Below, one piece after another: positions 1 through 10,806 of a stretch of DNA of 64,000 bases. Each line of letters opens with the position of its first letter. Positions within the stretch are counted from its first letter, which is position 1. The notes beneath the pieces were generated by a model that ran no database searches, was not told the origin of the DNA, and saw nothing but the letters and a program-made list of their open reading frames with translations. Source of the stretch: Schistocerca nitens (taxonomy: Eukaryota; Arthropoda; Insecta; Orthoptera; Acrididae); the NCBI RefSeq assembly GCF_023898315.1, contig NC_064614.1, forward strand, positions 1,051,466,432-1,051,530,431, read 5' to 3'. Both the position numbers and the translations under genes were made by a program.

Positions 1-252
1 CTAGTGATTAAAAGGAAGAAGAGACATTTGAAAAAGTGTCCCCCTTTTATATTCGTAAACGTGTAGGAGGGCTTGCTGGTACCTTAAAGTCTATTAAGCG
101 GTTATGAAATGTTTCCTTATTGGTCCAGAGTAACAGGGCAAAGCAGGTGGAACTTCGCAGGAACTCAGAAAAACTGAGCGACTGTGACATAATATTTGAG
201 TTGCATAACTCATTCACCTCAAGTAAGTGCGTGATCACATGCTATGACATTA
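1..252. other. Unassigned flank
   Basis: No gene is recognised. A 63-codon minus-strand frame spans 47-238 but shows no motif I can name. The stretch ends at the left target-site duplication of the first SINE. Confidence 0.3.
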
Positions 253-264
253 TGGACATAGACA

Positions 265-460
265 AATGGTTCAAATGGCTCTGAGCACTATGGGACTTAA
301 CTTCTGTGGTCGTCTGTCCCCTAGAACTCAGAACTACTGAAACCTAACTAACCTAAGGACATCACAAACATCCATGCCCGATGGAGGATTCGAACCTGCG
401 ACCGTAGCGGTAGCGCGGTTCCGGACTGTAGCGCCTAGAACCGCTCGGCCACTCCTGCCG
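265..460 (-). mobile_element. tRNA-derived SINE, family A (full length)
   Basis: Read on the minus strand, the head carries a type-II tRNA-like promoter (A box near GGCCGAGCGGTTCTAGGCGC, B box GGTTCGAATCC). The tail ends with GCTCTGAGCC and ATTTGAACCA. A perfect 12-bp target-site duplication (TGGACATAGACA) lies at 253-264 and 461-472, so both ends are exact. The head resembles tRNA-Leu/Ser, with an extended variable arm. It is non-autonomous and would rely on a LINE reverse transcriptase. Confidence 0.93.
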
Positions 461-472
461 TGGACATAGACA

Positions 473-820
473 TTTCAGAACTCAAACAAGAAAGGACGTC
501 ACAGAGGATAGAGGATGGGAGCAAACAATACAAAGGAGTATTGAAGGAATTGTGATGAGGGCCTCTTTTATTGTGAAATTCAGTTCTACTATGCTGCCTG
601 AACTCGTTACGGGGGTTTCCTCGAACTAAAGGTTAGGCCTTAGACACTTAAACCTACGCGATGCTACAAAGGCAAGGGATCTGGCCATACGACACTGTCT
701 TGGCTCTGGAAGCTACCCAATCTGGAGCTGAGACTGACTTGCTTTTGATAAGGAATGGTAAATTCAGAAAATAAAAGTGACCAAACGGATCCCCTACACA
801 GAATCCAAAAATAAATGTGA
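473..820. other. Intergenic, nothing recognised
   Basis: No protein motif, RNA gene or repeat that I recognise. It precedes the LINE relic on the plus strand and may include that element's eroded 5' part. Confidence 0.3.
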
Positions 821-3800
821 CAAAACCCCTGGCCTTTACTAATTCGTATGCTTTCATGGTGCAGAAATGTGTAGCCAAGGTGAACGCTTCGTCGCAGACG
901 GCATTCAAGGTACCATTACCCACCGCTTGTACCTGTATTTGCATCCGTACGTGCCAGAGTAAGATGAATAAAGACGTAGCGATCCAGGCAACTACGACAA
1001 AAGAGATGAGCAATATTTTCACAGTGAGCATCTCGAAGGCACCTCAAAAGCAGAATGCCTCTCAATGCCCTCTCTCCCCATCATTCTCAAAGGGAAAGAC
1101 TCACAATGTTCAGGTTAAAAGCTGTCCCAGGTGTCAACAAGCCGTCATTCTGGCAGATATGACTCATGTGGAAAATATCTTGGATTTCAGTGCCTTGTCA
1201 CCGGATCCAAGCAGCTCCTTCACTCCGTCTCACTCTACATGTGCCTTACCACCCAACACAAGGGTAGCGGTAAATCAAAATCACACAGCAGAAATGGATC
1301 CCATGTCTAATGTGAATGGATACAGGACTCACGTGGAGGAGTTGAGACTCCTAAAACAGAACAGGCCTTTTTGTCCCTGTTTCCAAGAGACTTGGTTTAA
1401 ACAGAGTGATGCGCCTGTACTAGGAGGTTATCACCTGTACAGAAAAGACGACCCTAGCGGTGACAGGGCGAAACGTGGTGTAACACCATGCGTCAAGGAC
1501 GCATTTCTCTCCTCATCTTTCACCTTAAACACTACGCTACATTTGGTTGCTGTTCTGTCACAGTGTGCTCTGTAATGTGCCTGTTGACTCTGAGGTCATC
1601 TTCTTCGTGAACTACCCCATTCCTTTTTCTTTTTAGGAGACTTTAATGCACGCAATGCGCTATTGGGATTTAACACTGCTTGTCTCAGATCTCACATACT
1701 TGACGATCTTACAGGAACTACAGGCCTTTTACTGATGAACATTGCTCAAACTACATGCTTTAGCACGGCTACTGGTTCTCTTACAACCACAGGCCGCATC
1801 TCATGCTCGCCTGTTCTTACAAACAATTCTCACTGGGAAGAGGATGAGGACCTTCGGGGTAGCGACCAATACCCCATCTGGATCCATCTGTACGATGGAG
1901 CAGATTTCAAAACGAAGCCACTGAAATGTCTGCTCAAAAAGGCTAACTGGATGCTTTACAAGCCGTTAGCTGTTTTCGATTAGTGACACGGCGTCCGGAA
2001 CTGGGTGCTTCACATTACAACTGTTATCCACCACACTGCTAATGCATCCATCCCGAAGTCAGTGGTAACACGTTGTACGCAGCCTGGACCTTGGTGGAAT
2101 GATGTGTGTAGTTGTGCATCCAGAGACAGAATGACGACTATTCGAATATTCAGTCGCCACCCTACGGATGTGAATCTTCCAACCTTTTGAATGCCTTGGA
2201 CAACAATCTGGAGAACAATTTGGGAGAGGAAACACAGGTACTGGCTAGACGTCATGGTTCCTTCAATAGTCTCACTTCCGCAAATAAAGAATGGAAACTG
2301 TTAGGAGAATCTCAGGGTGGAACTCACAACTGCCAATAGCAGCAGTACGAGAGCAGGAGTGTTTCATAACATCACCGAGAGACTTCTCAGGCAATGGCTG
2401 AGTCGTATAAGATCATTACGCTCGATTCTAACCAGAGTCCAGTGTTCCGTCCTTATCACGAGACTCGCGTGAGGCATGTTTTTCAATTGAATTCCACCAA
2501 ACATTGAGGAATACAACTAGCCTATGTCTCTGTGGGAGTTGGATTCTGCTTTGTCGGTGGTTTGTGATACCACAACCAGTCACTACGCGATAACGTACAG
2601 CATGTTGAAACAATTGTACGCGCAGTGAAGAGGTTCCTCCTTCAGCTCTTAATGGAATTTGGATGACAGGAGACTTTCCCAATTCATGAAAAGTACCTAC
2701 TTTAAGCCTCATTTTAATATGAGGGAAGCATCGACTAACCGAGTAATTATCATAGCATTAGTCTGACCAGTTGCATAGGAAAGATACAGGAGCATATTTT
2801 CAAGCAGAATGTAGTGTGGCCCTCGAAATCAGGTTCCTACACACTCACTCTCAAAGCTGGTTCAGAAGATATCTCTCCACAGACTATAACCTGAATGTGC
2901 TCGAAGCAGCAGTTCAATATGCTTTCCTCTGTAAGCAACACCTCATCAGTGTCTTCATCGATTTAGAAAAGGCCTACAATATTTGGTACTCTATCAGAGA
3001 AAGAAAGAGAAAAAAGAAAAAAATCAGTGGGGGTTTCGTGGATGTCTACCCACTTTAGTACAGTCTTTTCTCACCGACAAGTATTTTCGATACAAATTGG
3101 GAGTGCCCTGTCTGACCGTTTTCAGCAAACGTAAGGTGTTACTCGTTGGAGTGTTCCAAGCGTCATGGGATTCGTCACTGTGATTAACATTATTACGTCC
3201 AGAGTACGGCGTCCTCTACTGTGTTCCTTGTTTGTGGACGACTTCTCCGTTTTCTGAACCTCTTACAACCTTCCAACCAGTGATCGGCAATTGCATTTGA
3301 CGATCAGACAGTTGGAGGGAGGGCCTAACACAAAAGTTTTAAATTATCCTTAGAGACATTTGTTTGTGTTAATTTTAATCACTGCCACTCTCTTTTTAAT
3401 TTACCCGTTTTAAAACTGGGAGCTACTGTTCTCGCTTTTAACAAAAAGTTGAAATATATTGGCCTCACTTTTTATGAGAAGCTTAAGTGGCTGCCACACC
3501 TTAAAGAACTGAAACTGACATGTCTCAGTGCTTTAAAGATCCTACAATGCGTCAGCCTTAGGTCTTAGGGAGCCGATAGCCACGTCTTCTTCAACTTTGC
3601 AAAGCCTTTGTGAGGTCCCAGGTTGAATAGGGACACCACTAAAATGTTACACACGGTATACCCCGAGGGGCTTTTCGCACCATACGTTGCTAGCCTGTGG
3701 TGAGCCTCTGCTGTCTATTCGCCGTGTCCTCCAAGTGATAGTCTACCCCGGACTCGATAGAATCCTTCTGCGCTGCATGGAAAGGCTGTTCCATCACTAT

Positions 3801-3848
3801 TCACAAGCAATGAAGCCCTCTGGGAGCCATGCGAAGGAGAGTCTTGAG
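820..3848 (+). mobile_element. Decayed I-clade-like LINE, 5' and RT portion
   Basis: Broken frames still read as a non-LTR retrotransposon ORF2. An endonuclease domain begins near 1320 (NVNGYRTHVEELRLL, then FQETWF), with GDFNA near 1637 and SDQYPI near 1861, where SDH is expected. The RT domain shows VFIDLEKAYN near 2949 and LFVDDFSVF near 3226. A post-RT segment (KLKYIGLTF..KLKWLPHL) lies near 3450. Stops and frameshifts interrupt every domain. The sequence stops at the tail of a CR1-like insertion and appears to resume after it with an RNase H domain, which suggests the I/Jockey side of the LINE tree. The 5' limit is uncertain; 820-1300 may be remains of ORF1. Confidence 0.75.
1663..1983 (+). 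pseudogene. LINE endonuclease fragment (C-terminal half)
   Basis: This open stretch holds the second half of the APE-type endonuclease of the decayed LINE. The sequence just upstream gives GDFNA, and the frame runs through LDDLTGTTGLLLMN to GSDQYPIW. The histidine of the usual SDH active-site motif is replaced by Gln, so the domain would be inactive even if translated. The frame is cut off from the upstream endonuclease half by stops and a frameshift. Confidence 0.65.
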
Positions 3849-3927
3849 TTCTACATCTACATCTACATTCATACTCCGCAAGCCACCCAACGGTGTGTGG
3901 CGGAGGGCACTTTACGTGCCACTGTCA

Positions 3928-6759
3928 TTACCTCCCTTTCCTGTTCCAGTCGCGTATGGTTCGCGGGAAGAACGACTGTCTGAAAGCCTCCGTGCGCGCT
4001 CTAATCTCTCTAATTTTACATTTGTCATCTCCTCGGGAGGTATAAGTAGGGGGAAGCAATATACTCGATACCTCATCCAGAAACGCACCCTCTCGAAACC
4101 TGGCGAGCAAGCTACACCGCGATGCAGAGCGCCTCTCTTCCAGAGTCTGCCACTTGAGTTTGCTAAACATCTCCGTAACGCTATCACGGTTACCAAATAA
4201 CCCTGTGACGAAACGCGCCGCTCTTCTTTGGATCTTCTCTATCTCCTCCGTCAACCCGATCTGGTACGGATCCCACACTGATGAGCAATACTCAAGTATA
4301 GGTCGAACGAGTGTTTTGTAAGCCACCTCCATTGTTGATGGACTACATTTTCTAAGCACTCTCCCAATGAATCTCAACCTGGCACCCGCCTTACCAACAA
4401 TTAATTTTATATGATCATTCCACTTCAAATCGTTCCGCACGCATACTCCCAGATATTTTACAGAAGTAACTGCTACCAGTGTTTGTTCCGCTATCATATA
4501 ATCATACAATAAAGGATCCTTCTTTCTATGTATTCGCAATACATTACATTTGTCCATGTTAAGGGACAGTTGCCACTCCCTGCACCAAGTGCCTATCCGC
4601 TGCAGATCTTCCTGCATTTCGCTACAATTTTCTAATGCTGCAACTTCTCTGTATACTACAGCATCATCCGCGAAAAGCCGCATGGAACTTCCGACACTAT
4701 CTACTAGGTCATTTATATATATTGTGAAAAGCAATGGTCCCCTAACACTCCCCTGTGGCACGCCAGAGGTTATTTTAACGTCTGTAGATGTCTCTCCATT
4801 GATAACAACATGCTGTGTTCTGTTTGCTAAAAACTCTTCAATCCAGCCACACAGCTGGTCTGATATTCCGTAGGCTCTTACTTTGTTTATCAGGCGACAG
4901 TGCGGAACTGTATCGAACGCCTTCCGGAAGTCAAGAAAAATAGCATCTACCTGGGAGCCTGTATCTAATATTTTCTGGGTCTCATGAACAAATAACGCGA
5001 GTTGGGTCTCACACGATCGCTGTTTCCGGAATCCATGTTGATTCCTACATAGTAGATTCTGGGTTTCCAAAAACGACATGATACTCGAGCAAAAAACATG
5101 TTCTAAAATTCTACAACAGATCGACGTCAGAGATATAGGTCTATAGTTTTGCGCATCTGCTCGACGACCCTTCTTGAAGACTGGAACTACCTGTGCTCTT
5201 TTCCAATCATTTGGAACCCTCCGTTCCTCTAGAGACTTGCGGTACACGGCTGTTAGAAGGGGGGCAAGTTCTTTCGCGTACTCTGTGTAGAATCGAATTG
5301 GTATCTCGTCAGGTCCAGTGGACTTTCCTCTGTTGAGTGATTTTAGTTGCTTTTCTATTCCTTGGACACTTATTTCGATGTAAGCCATTTTTTCGTTTGT
5401 GCGAGGATTTAGAGAAGGAACTGCAGTGCGGTCTTCCTCTGTGAAACAGCTTTGGAAAAAGGTGTTTAGTATTTCAGCTTTACGCGTGTCGTCCTCTGTT
5501 TCAATGCCATCATCATCCCGAAGTGTCTGGATATGCTGTTTCGAGCCACTTACTGATTTAACGTAAGACCAGAACTTCCTAGGATTTTCTGTCAAGTCTG
5601 TACATAGAATTTTACTTTCGAATTCACTGAACGCTTCTCGCATAGCCCTCCTTACGCTAACTTTGACATCGCTTAGCTTCTGTTTGTCTGAGAGGTTTTG
5701 GCTGCGTTTAAACTTGGAGTGAAGCTCTCTTTGCTTTCGCAGTAGTTTCCTAACTTTGTTGTTGTACCACGGTGGGTTTTTCCCGTCCCTCACAGTTTTA
5801 CTCGGCACGTACCTGTCTAAAACGCATTTTACGATTGCCTTGAACTTTTTCCATAAACACTCAACATTGTCAGTGTCGGAACAGAAATTTTCGTTTTGAT
5901 CTGTTAGGTAGTCTGAAATCTGCCTTCTATTACTCTTGCTAAACAGATAAACCTTCCTCCCTTTTTTTATATTCCTATTAACTTCCATATTCAGGGATAC
6001 TACAACGGCCTTATGATCACTGATTCCCTGTTCTGCACTTACGGAGTCGAAAAGTTCGGGTCTATTTGTTATCAGTAGGTCCAAGATGTTATCTCCACGA
6101 GTCGGTTCTCTGTTTAATTGCTCGAGGTAATTTTCGGATAGTGCACTCAGTATAATGTCACTCCATGCTCTGTCCCTACCACCCGTCCTAAACATCTGAG
6201 TGTCCCAGTCTATATGTGGTAAATTGAAATCTCCACCTAAGACTATAACATGCTGAGGAAATTTATGTGAAATGTATTCCAAGTTTTCTCTCAGTTGTTC
6301 TGCCACTAACGCTGCTGAGTCGGGAGGTCGGTAAAAGGAGCCAATTATTAACCCAGCTCGGTTGTTGAGTGTAACCTCCACCCATAATAATTCACAGGAA
6401 CTATCCACTTCTACTTCACTACAGGATAAACTACTACTAACAGCGACGAACACTCCACCACCGGTTGCATGCAATCTATCCTTCCTAAACACCGTCTGTA
6501 CCTTTGTAAAAATTTCGGCAGAATTTATCTCTGGCTTAAGCCAGCTCTCTGTACCTATAACGATTTCAGCTTCGGTGCTTTCTATCAGCGCTTGAAGTTC
6601 CGGTACTTTACCAACGCAGCTTCGACAGTTTACAATTACAATACCGATTGCTGCTTGGTCCCCGCATGTCCTGACTTTGCTCCGCACCCTTTGAGGCTGT
6701 TGCCCTTTCTGTACTTGCCCGAGGCCATCTAACCTAAAAAACCGCCCAGTCCACGCCAC
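3928..6759 (-). CDS. CR1-like LINE ORF2: endonuclease-reverse transcriptase (943 aa)
   Basis: This protein nicks chromosomal DNA and reverse-transcribes the element's RNA at the nick (target-primed reverse transcription). The N-terminal APE-type endonuclease, about residues 40-255, shows NCRSCVGK, GTESWL, SFYRPPDS, GGDFNLPHIDW (about residue 176) and ISDHKAVV (about residue 248). The reverse transcriptase, roughly 480-760, has GPDEIPIRF, NYRPISLTS, QHGFRKQRSCETQL, IFLDFRKAFDTVP, GVPQGSVRGPLLF and the catalytic LFADDAVVY (about residue 697). The C-terminal arm ends in FFPRTIRDWNRKGR. No stop or frameshift interrupts the frame and all catalytic motifs look intact, so this copy may be competent. 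Start choice: the Met at 6759 lies inside the end of ORF1, so translation may depend on reinitiation. The clade (CR1 versus a close Jockey relative) is inferred from the ORF1 esterase and the microsatellite tail. Confidence 0.92.
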   Translation of the reverse strand: MAWTGRFFRLDGLGQVQKGQQPQRVRSKVRTCGDQAAIGIVIVNCRSCVGKVPELQALIESTEAEIVIGTESWLKPEINSAEIFTKVQTVFRKDRLHATGGGVFVAVSSSLSCSEVEVDSSCELLWVEVTLNNRAGLIIGSFYRPPDSAALVAEQLRENLEYISHKFPQHVIVLGGDFNLPHIDWDTQMFRTGGRDRAWSDIILSALSENYLEQLNREPTRGDNILDLLITNRPELFDSVSAEQGISDHKAVVVSLNMEVNRNIKKGRKVYLFSKSNRRQISDYLTDQNENFCSDTDNVECLWKKFKAIVKCVLDRYVPSKTVRDGKNPPWYNNKVRKLLRKQRELHSKFKRSQNLSDKQKLSDVKVSVRRAMREAFSEFESKILCTDLTENPRKFWSYVKSVSGSKQHIQTLRDDDGIETEDDTRKAEILNTFFQSCFTEEDRTAVPSLNPRTNEKMAYIEISVQGIEKQLKSLNRGKSTGPDEIPIRFYTEYAKELAPLLTAVYRKSLEERRVPNDWKRAQVVPVFKKGRRADAQNYRPISLTSICCRILEHVFCSSIMSFLETQNLLCRNQHGFRKQRSCETQLALFVHETQKILDTGSQVDAIFLDFRKAFDTVPHCRLINKVRAYGISDQLCGWIEEFLANRTQHVVINGETSTDVKITSGVPQGSVRGPLLFTIYINDLVDSVGSSMRLFADDAVVYREVAALENCSEMQEDLQRIGTWCREWQLSLNMDKCNVLRIHRKKDPLLYDYMIAEQTLVAVTSVKYLGVCVRNDLKWNDHIKLIVGKAGARLRFIGRVLRKCSPSTMEVAYKTLVRPILEYCSSVWDPYQIGLTEEIEKIQRRAARFVTGLFGNRDSVTEMFSKLKWQTLEERRSASRCSLLARFREGAFLDEVSSILLPPTYTSRGDDKCKIREIRARTEAFRQSFFPRTIRDWNRKGR

Positions 6760-7715
6760 ACAACCACTGCTACCCGTGTAGCCGCTTGCTGCGTGTAGTG
6801 GACTCCTGACCTATCCAGCGGAACCCGAAACCCCACCACCCTATGGCGCAAGTCGAGGAATCTGCAGCCCACATGGTCGCAGAACCGTCTCAGCCTCTGA
6901 TTCAGACCCTCCACTCGGCTCTGTACCAAAGGTCCGCAGTCAGTCCTGTCGACGATGCTGCAGATGGTGAGCTCTGCTTTCATCCCGCTAGCGAGACTGG
7001 CAGTCTTCACCAAATCAGATAGCCGCCGGAAGCCAGAGAGGATTTCCTCCGATCCATAGCGACACACATCATTGGTGCCGACATGAGCGACCACCTGCAG
7101 ATGGGTGCACCCTGTACCCTTCATGGCATCCGGAAGGACCCTTTCCACATCTGGAATGACTCCCCCCGGTATGCACACGGAGTGCACATTGGTTTTCTTC
7201 CCCTCTCTTGCTGCCATTTCCCTAAGGGGCCCCATTACGCGCCTGACGTTGGAGCTCCCAACTACCAGTAAGCCCACCCTCTGCGACCGCCCGGATCTTG
7301 CAGACTGAGGGGCAACCTCTGGAACAGGACAAGCAGCCATGTCAGGCCGAAGATCAGTATCAGCCTGAGACAGAGCCTGAAACCGGTTCGTCAGACAAAC
7401 TGGAGAGGCCTTCCGTTCAGCCCTCCGGAATGTCTTTCGCCCCCTGCCACACCTTGAGACGACCTCCCACTCTACCACAGGTGAGGGATCAGCCTCAATG
7501 CGGGCAGTATCCCGGGCAACCACAGTCTTAGTCCGATCGGGGGATGCGAGGGACGAGCTGGCCGTCCCCGACAAACCCCTATCCAGACCCCCACAGTGAT
7601 GCCCATTGGCAACAGCCTCAAGCTGTGTGACCGAAGCCAACACTGCCTGAAGCTGGGAGCGAAGGGATGCCAACTCAGCCTGCATCCGAACACAGCAGTT
7701 GCAGTCCCTATCCAT
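6729..7715 (-). CDS. CR1-like LINE ORF1 with SGNH/esterase-like domain (328 aa)
   Basis: The first ORF of the element. Residues 1-36 contain CNCC followed by a heptad-rich stretch (QAELASLRSQLQAVLASVTQ) that looks like a short coiled coil, suitable for self-association. A variable basic linker follows. From about residue 147 an SGNH-hydrolase-like domain is visible: VGLLVVGSSNVRR (nucleophile block, residues 147-159), AHVGTNDV (GTND at 213-216) and LDRSGVHYT (His 306). ORF1 esterase domains are known for CR1-type LINEs. Here the canonical GDS is GSS, and an Asp lies five residues before the His rather than three, so activity is uncertain. The 3' end overlaps ORF2 by 31 bp. An RNP-chaperone or membrane-related role is inference. 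Confidence 0.8.
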   Translation of the reverse strand: MDRDCNCCVRMQAELASLRSQLQAVLASVTQLEAVANGHHCGGLDRGLSGTASSSLASPDRTKTVVARDTARIEADPSPVVEWEVVSRCGRGRKTFRRAERKASPVCLTNRFQALSQADTDLRPDMAACPVPEVAPQSARSGRSQRVGLLVVGSSNVRRVMGPLREMAAREGKKTNVHSVCIPGGVIPDVERVLPDAMKGTGCTHLQVVAHVGTNDVCRYGSEEILSGFRRLSDLVKTASLASGMKAELTICSIVDRTDCGPLVQSRVEGLNQRLRRFCDHVGCRFLDLRHRVVGFRVPLDRSGVHYTQQAATRVAVVVWRGLGGFLG

Positions 7716-8160
7716 GCTAAAAACTGTTTTGCAAAGAACGTCTGAACTAATCTACAGAGAGCGCAAACAAATCGACAAAATTTAAACGGCTATTAAAATA
7801 CAAGATTGCCTAGTAAATGCAGTAATGCTGCTACTTGCGCACTGCTGACACACTGCTCGGAAGCGGAAGGAGACTACGCGATTTTACACTATTCAGGTAC
7901 TAAAACGCGATGCTACAACTCTCAAATACTATAATACGCCCGAAATTTATGTATCAAACAATGCAAGTACCAAAAACACGCAAAGAAATTAAGAATTAAA
8001 CTATGTAAGAAATGAGTGAGCTAGGAGTATACGACTTGCTGCTGCAGCTGCTTATCCAACGGCGGCAGATTGGGGACGTTAAGGTCCAAAACCAGGGGCG
8101 AAGTAGGGGATCCCCTTCTCCAATAAAGAGGCCCAGGTTACTTTTCGAACTGACTGCTTA

Positions 8161-8900
8161 CTGGAAGAATTGAGCCTAAGGTCACTTTTGTTTTAAATGA
8201 AATCTTACGGGATTTTATACTGCCATCCGGATTTTATCAGTTTTTAAACGGGTGTAGGCAGAGAGATTTTATTGGCTTCCAATTCGAGTTCGTAGACATT
8301 GTCCTCAATATGGGGCTCCCAGAGCAGTTGCAATTTATTAAGCGGAACTGTTTGCTAGCCTGAGGGAAACGGAGTAGATGAGGTGGCAAGAAATTTCTCA
8401 TATCCTCACACTCTCCTAGTGTCCTTCTCGCTATTGGTCAGATGCAGCCATCAAATAGGATGATGATAGAATTCCAGGACGCTCTTGTTCTGTTCCAAAA
8501 ACAGAGCAAGGAAGTAATTTTCTGCTGCGTTCCATGGCAGATAGGGATACGGGGAAACGGACTCGCTGGGCAGCTCCTTTCCACCTGCTGTTCGCTGTTA
8601 AGTCCCTGTGCTGGCTGTCACCTCATTTGTGGCGAAGAAGGCCATGTGTCTCTCACCGAGACTCAGTGGATGAAATTGACGAATACTAAGCTACGTTCCG
8701 TAAAATCTTCAGTACGGTCGTGGCTAGGCTCCTGCCGACCACGACGAGCTGAAGAAGTGTCTCTTGCAAGGCCTAGTGTGGTACACTTTCTATTAATCCA
8801 TGTCTTTATCATACGTAGCGAGGAGCCCATTGTGCCACAGATGTGAGACACAGCTGTCAATACATCATATTTATTTTGACTGTGTGTTTTATATTACAAC
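8161..8900 (+). mobile_element. Decayed I-clade-like LINE, RNase H / 3' portion
   Basis: This continues the plus-strand LINE relic of 820-3848 after the CR1 insertion. Near 8455-8570 it reads as an RNase H segment (FQDALVLFQKQ, then VPWQIGIRGNGLAG), where the usual catalytic Asp of ELADQ is now Gly. Near 8740 it reads RRAEEVSLAR..FIIRSEEP, typical of the C-terminal tail before a CCHC-like motif. Stops occur throughout. The domain order (EN, RT, RNase H) supports the I/Jockey-type assignment. Confidence 0.65.
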
Positions 8901-9699
8901 CAGAGGGCTGATTTGCGTTCTTACAGGATCTGCCCTCTATTTTAACCGATAACAGGGCGAGTTGTTTCGTGTTTAAGAGGTTTTGTTTGATTTTTTTCCC
9001 AACATACTGGGTATATGATTTTAATGGAATACACAGTGGCTCAGTCCAGCCACTACTACAGTTACCTTTCCATTTTTTAACCCTTTGTGTACACATATTT
9101 TATCCCTGATTTTACATAGACAACCTGCTGTGTTTCGGCTGACTTTTATTATATTTTTTGATGCTGAACTCACACAGGTTCTCTTTTCAATTGTCATGTA
9201 TGGTCGTTCCCGATTTACTATTATTTTGTAATAGATTTTCACCAAGCTCGTTTGAGTACCATTCATGCAAGTGCGGTGATGACCTCGCTTCATGGCGTCC
9301 TCATCCACAAATCAAAATCACCATCATCAGGACAACGCTTAAAATTCATGTTCAGCCATCGAATTTTTTGCCCATCATTTCCCACATCGCTTCAGACCAC
9401 TACCAGGATGGTTCCTTTGGCGGGTCATTACCGATTACCTTCCCCATCCTTCCCCCTGCCCGTCTATAATGAACTTGTCGTGTCCCCACCTTCCGACGCC
9501 TCCAGACATACAAAATATTCTATTCACATACCTGTGGACTTCTCACTGAAGAAAAGTTCTTACGATCCCGAAAATGTGTACTCTTTATCTTTGACTAATT
9601 AATGAATAGTCATCTTAATCTAATAGGATTGGCCTTCAGTACGTTTATCAACACATTTTATTCTGCAGCATTTTTTTGAGAATTCCCGTGCACCATATT
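8901..9699. other. Intergenic, nothing recognised
   Basis: AT-rich sequence with short frames only (for example 9252-9602) and no protein motif I can name. The first part may hold the 3' UTR of the LINE relic. Confidence 0.3.
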
Positions 9700-10450
9700 T
9701 TTCATGCTCCTTTGGCTACAAAACCCTATTTTTCAATGCAATCTCCGTTCAGTGCGGTGCCCTTACGCTACCTCATTGGGACTGTCTGTTTGCCCATATA
9801 GTACCACTCTACTGGTCGACACCGGAGCCAACATCTTGCCTCATTAATAACCACCTTTCAAAATCCCGGAAGACCTTTACCATGACTCTACCGGATGAGG
9901 GTACAGCTTTGACCATTGCACCCCGAGGGACGGCATCAAACAGAATGACCCCTAACGAGTCCGTAAGACCATCGCAACGACTTTATCAGCTATGGGTGTG
10001 GCTTTTAATTTTTTCTTCAGTGGAAAGGTGGTGTGGAGCCGCTCTATGGACATCCGTTTTGTTTCCGTTTCGAAGTGGTCAAACCATGATTCATCGCCCG
10101 TGACGATATTCGACAAAAAGTAGTCGTGGTCAGCCTCGTAAAGCGCAAGCAAATCCGCACAGATTGTAATTCGTTGTTCTTCGTGGTCTTCTGCTAGGCG
10201 GCGAGGAAACCAGAGAGCACACACCTTTGAGTACCCCAATCGGGGGACGATAGTTTCAGAACTACCAACAGAGACGTGCAGTAGCAACGAAATGTTTGAT
10301 TGTGATCCTTCGATTAGCTGGAATGATAGTATCCACACGTTCCAACACTGCAGGAGTCAGTCACATCTGTGTGTGGCCAGCTGGTACGCCGATGGTCTAA
10401 CAGCACTGTGCAGTCTTATTGCGAAGATGACAGAAGCCTCGTCCAACAAC
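9700..10450 (-). pseudogene. Mariner-type transposase relic
   Basis: Minus-strand frames read as the C-terminal two thirds of a mariner transposase. LGYSKVCALWFPRRL leads into IVTGDESWFDHFETETKR (first catalytic Asp, 10080-10120). After frameshifts, the sequence near 9800 reads as the terminal GVDQ/WRKAV-type region. The N-terminal helix-turn-helix is missing or unreadable and no terminal inverted repeats were found. It is an old, inactive copy. Confidence 0.7.
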
Positions 10451-10737
10451 TCAAGTGATTTTGTTCACAGCCTGGTTTCTGATGACATTCTACAAGTGCC
10501 AATGAATATCTACGATGTTCTAGTTTTCCTCCAAATGAGACTCGATGACAGCTCTCTGCCTGGAATGCACTCCCATTATAAACGTCATCTTGAATGTTAC
10601 ATGTTATTCCGCCACGTACTGGAATTTCGTGAATCTGCAAGGGCTGAGGCGGGAATATCCCACGATTTCCCACAACAAATTCCATAGTTTTTCCATCGAA
10701 ACAGACCGAGAAATATGTGTTGCATTACTAATTTAGC

Positions 10738-10752
10738 ACCCCCCCCCCCCTT
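10738..10752. repeat. Poly-C tract
   Basis: A run of about 13 C. No function is apparent; such tracts are prone to length polymorphism and sequencing error. Confidence 0.8.
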
Positions 10753-10806
10753 TAGTCCCCAAATAAGTTCACCCAATAAATAAATACATCAAAAATGACC
10801 ACTGGA

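Larger units (their letters stand above)
3849..8160 (-). mobile_element. CR1-like LINE, apparently near full length
   Basis: A minus-strand non-LTR retrotransposon with two long uninterrupted frames: ORF1 (7715-6729) overlaps ORF2 (6759-3928) by 31 bp. The 3' UTR is only about 75 bp and ends in a (GTAGAT)n-type tail at 3850-3870. Two other copies in the window end the same way (54150 and 43640). The 5' limit is placed where LINE sequence of the opposite strand seems to resume, near 8160. It contains about 450 bp of leader upstream of ORF1. I could not find a clean target-site duplication; ESLE-like coding flanks (GTCTTGAG at about 3842 and AATTGAG at about 8168) are only suggestive. It has inserted into the older plus-strand LINE. 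Confidence 0.85.
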
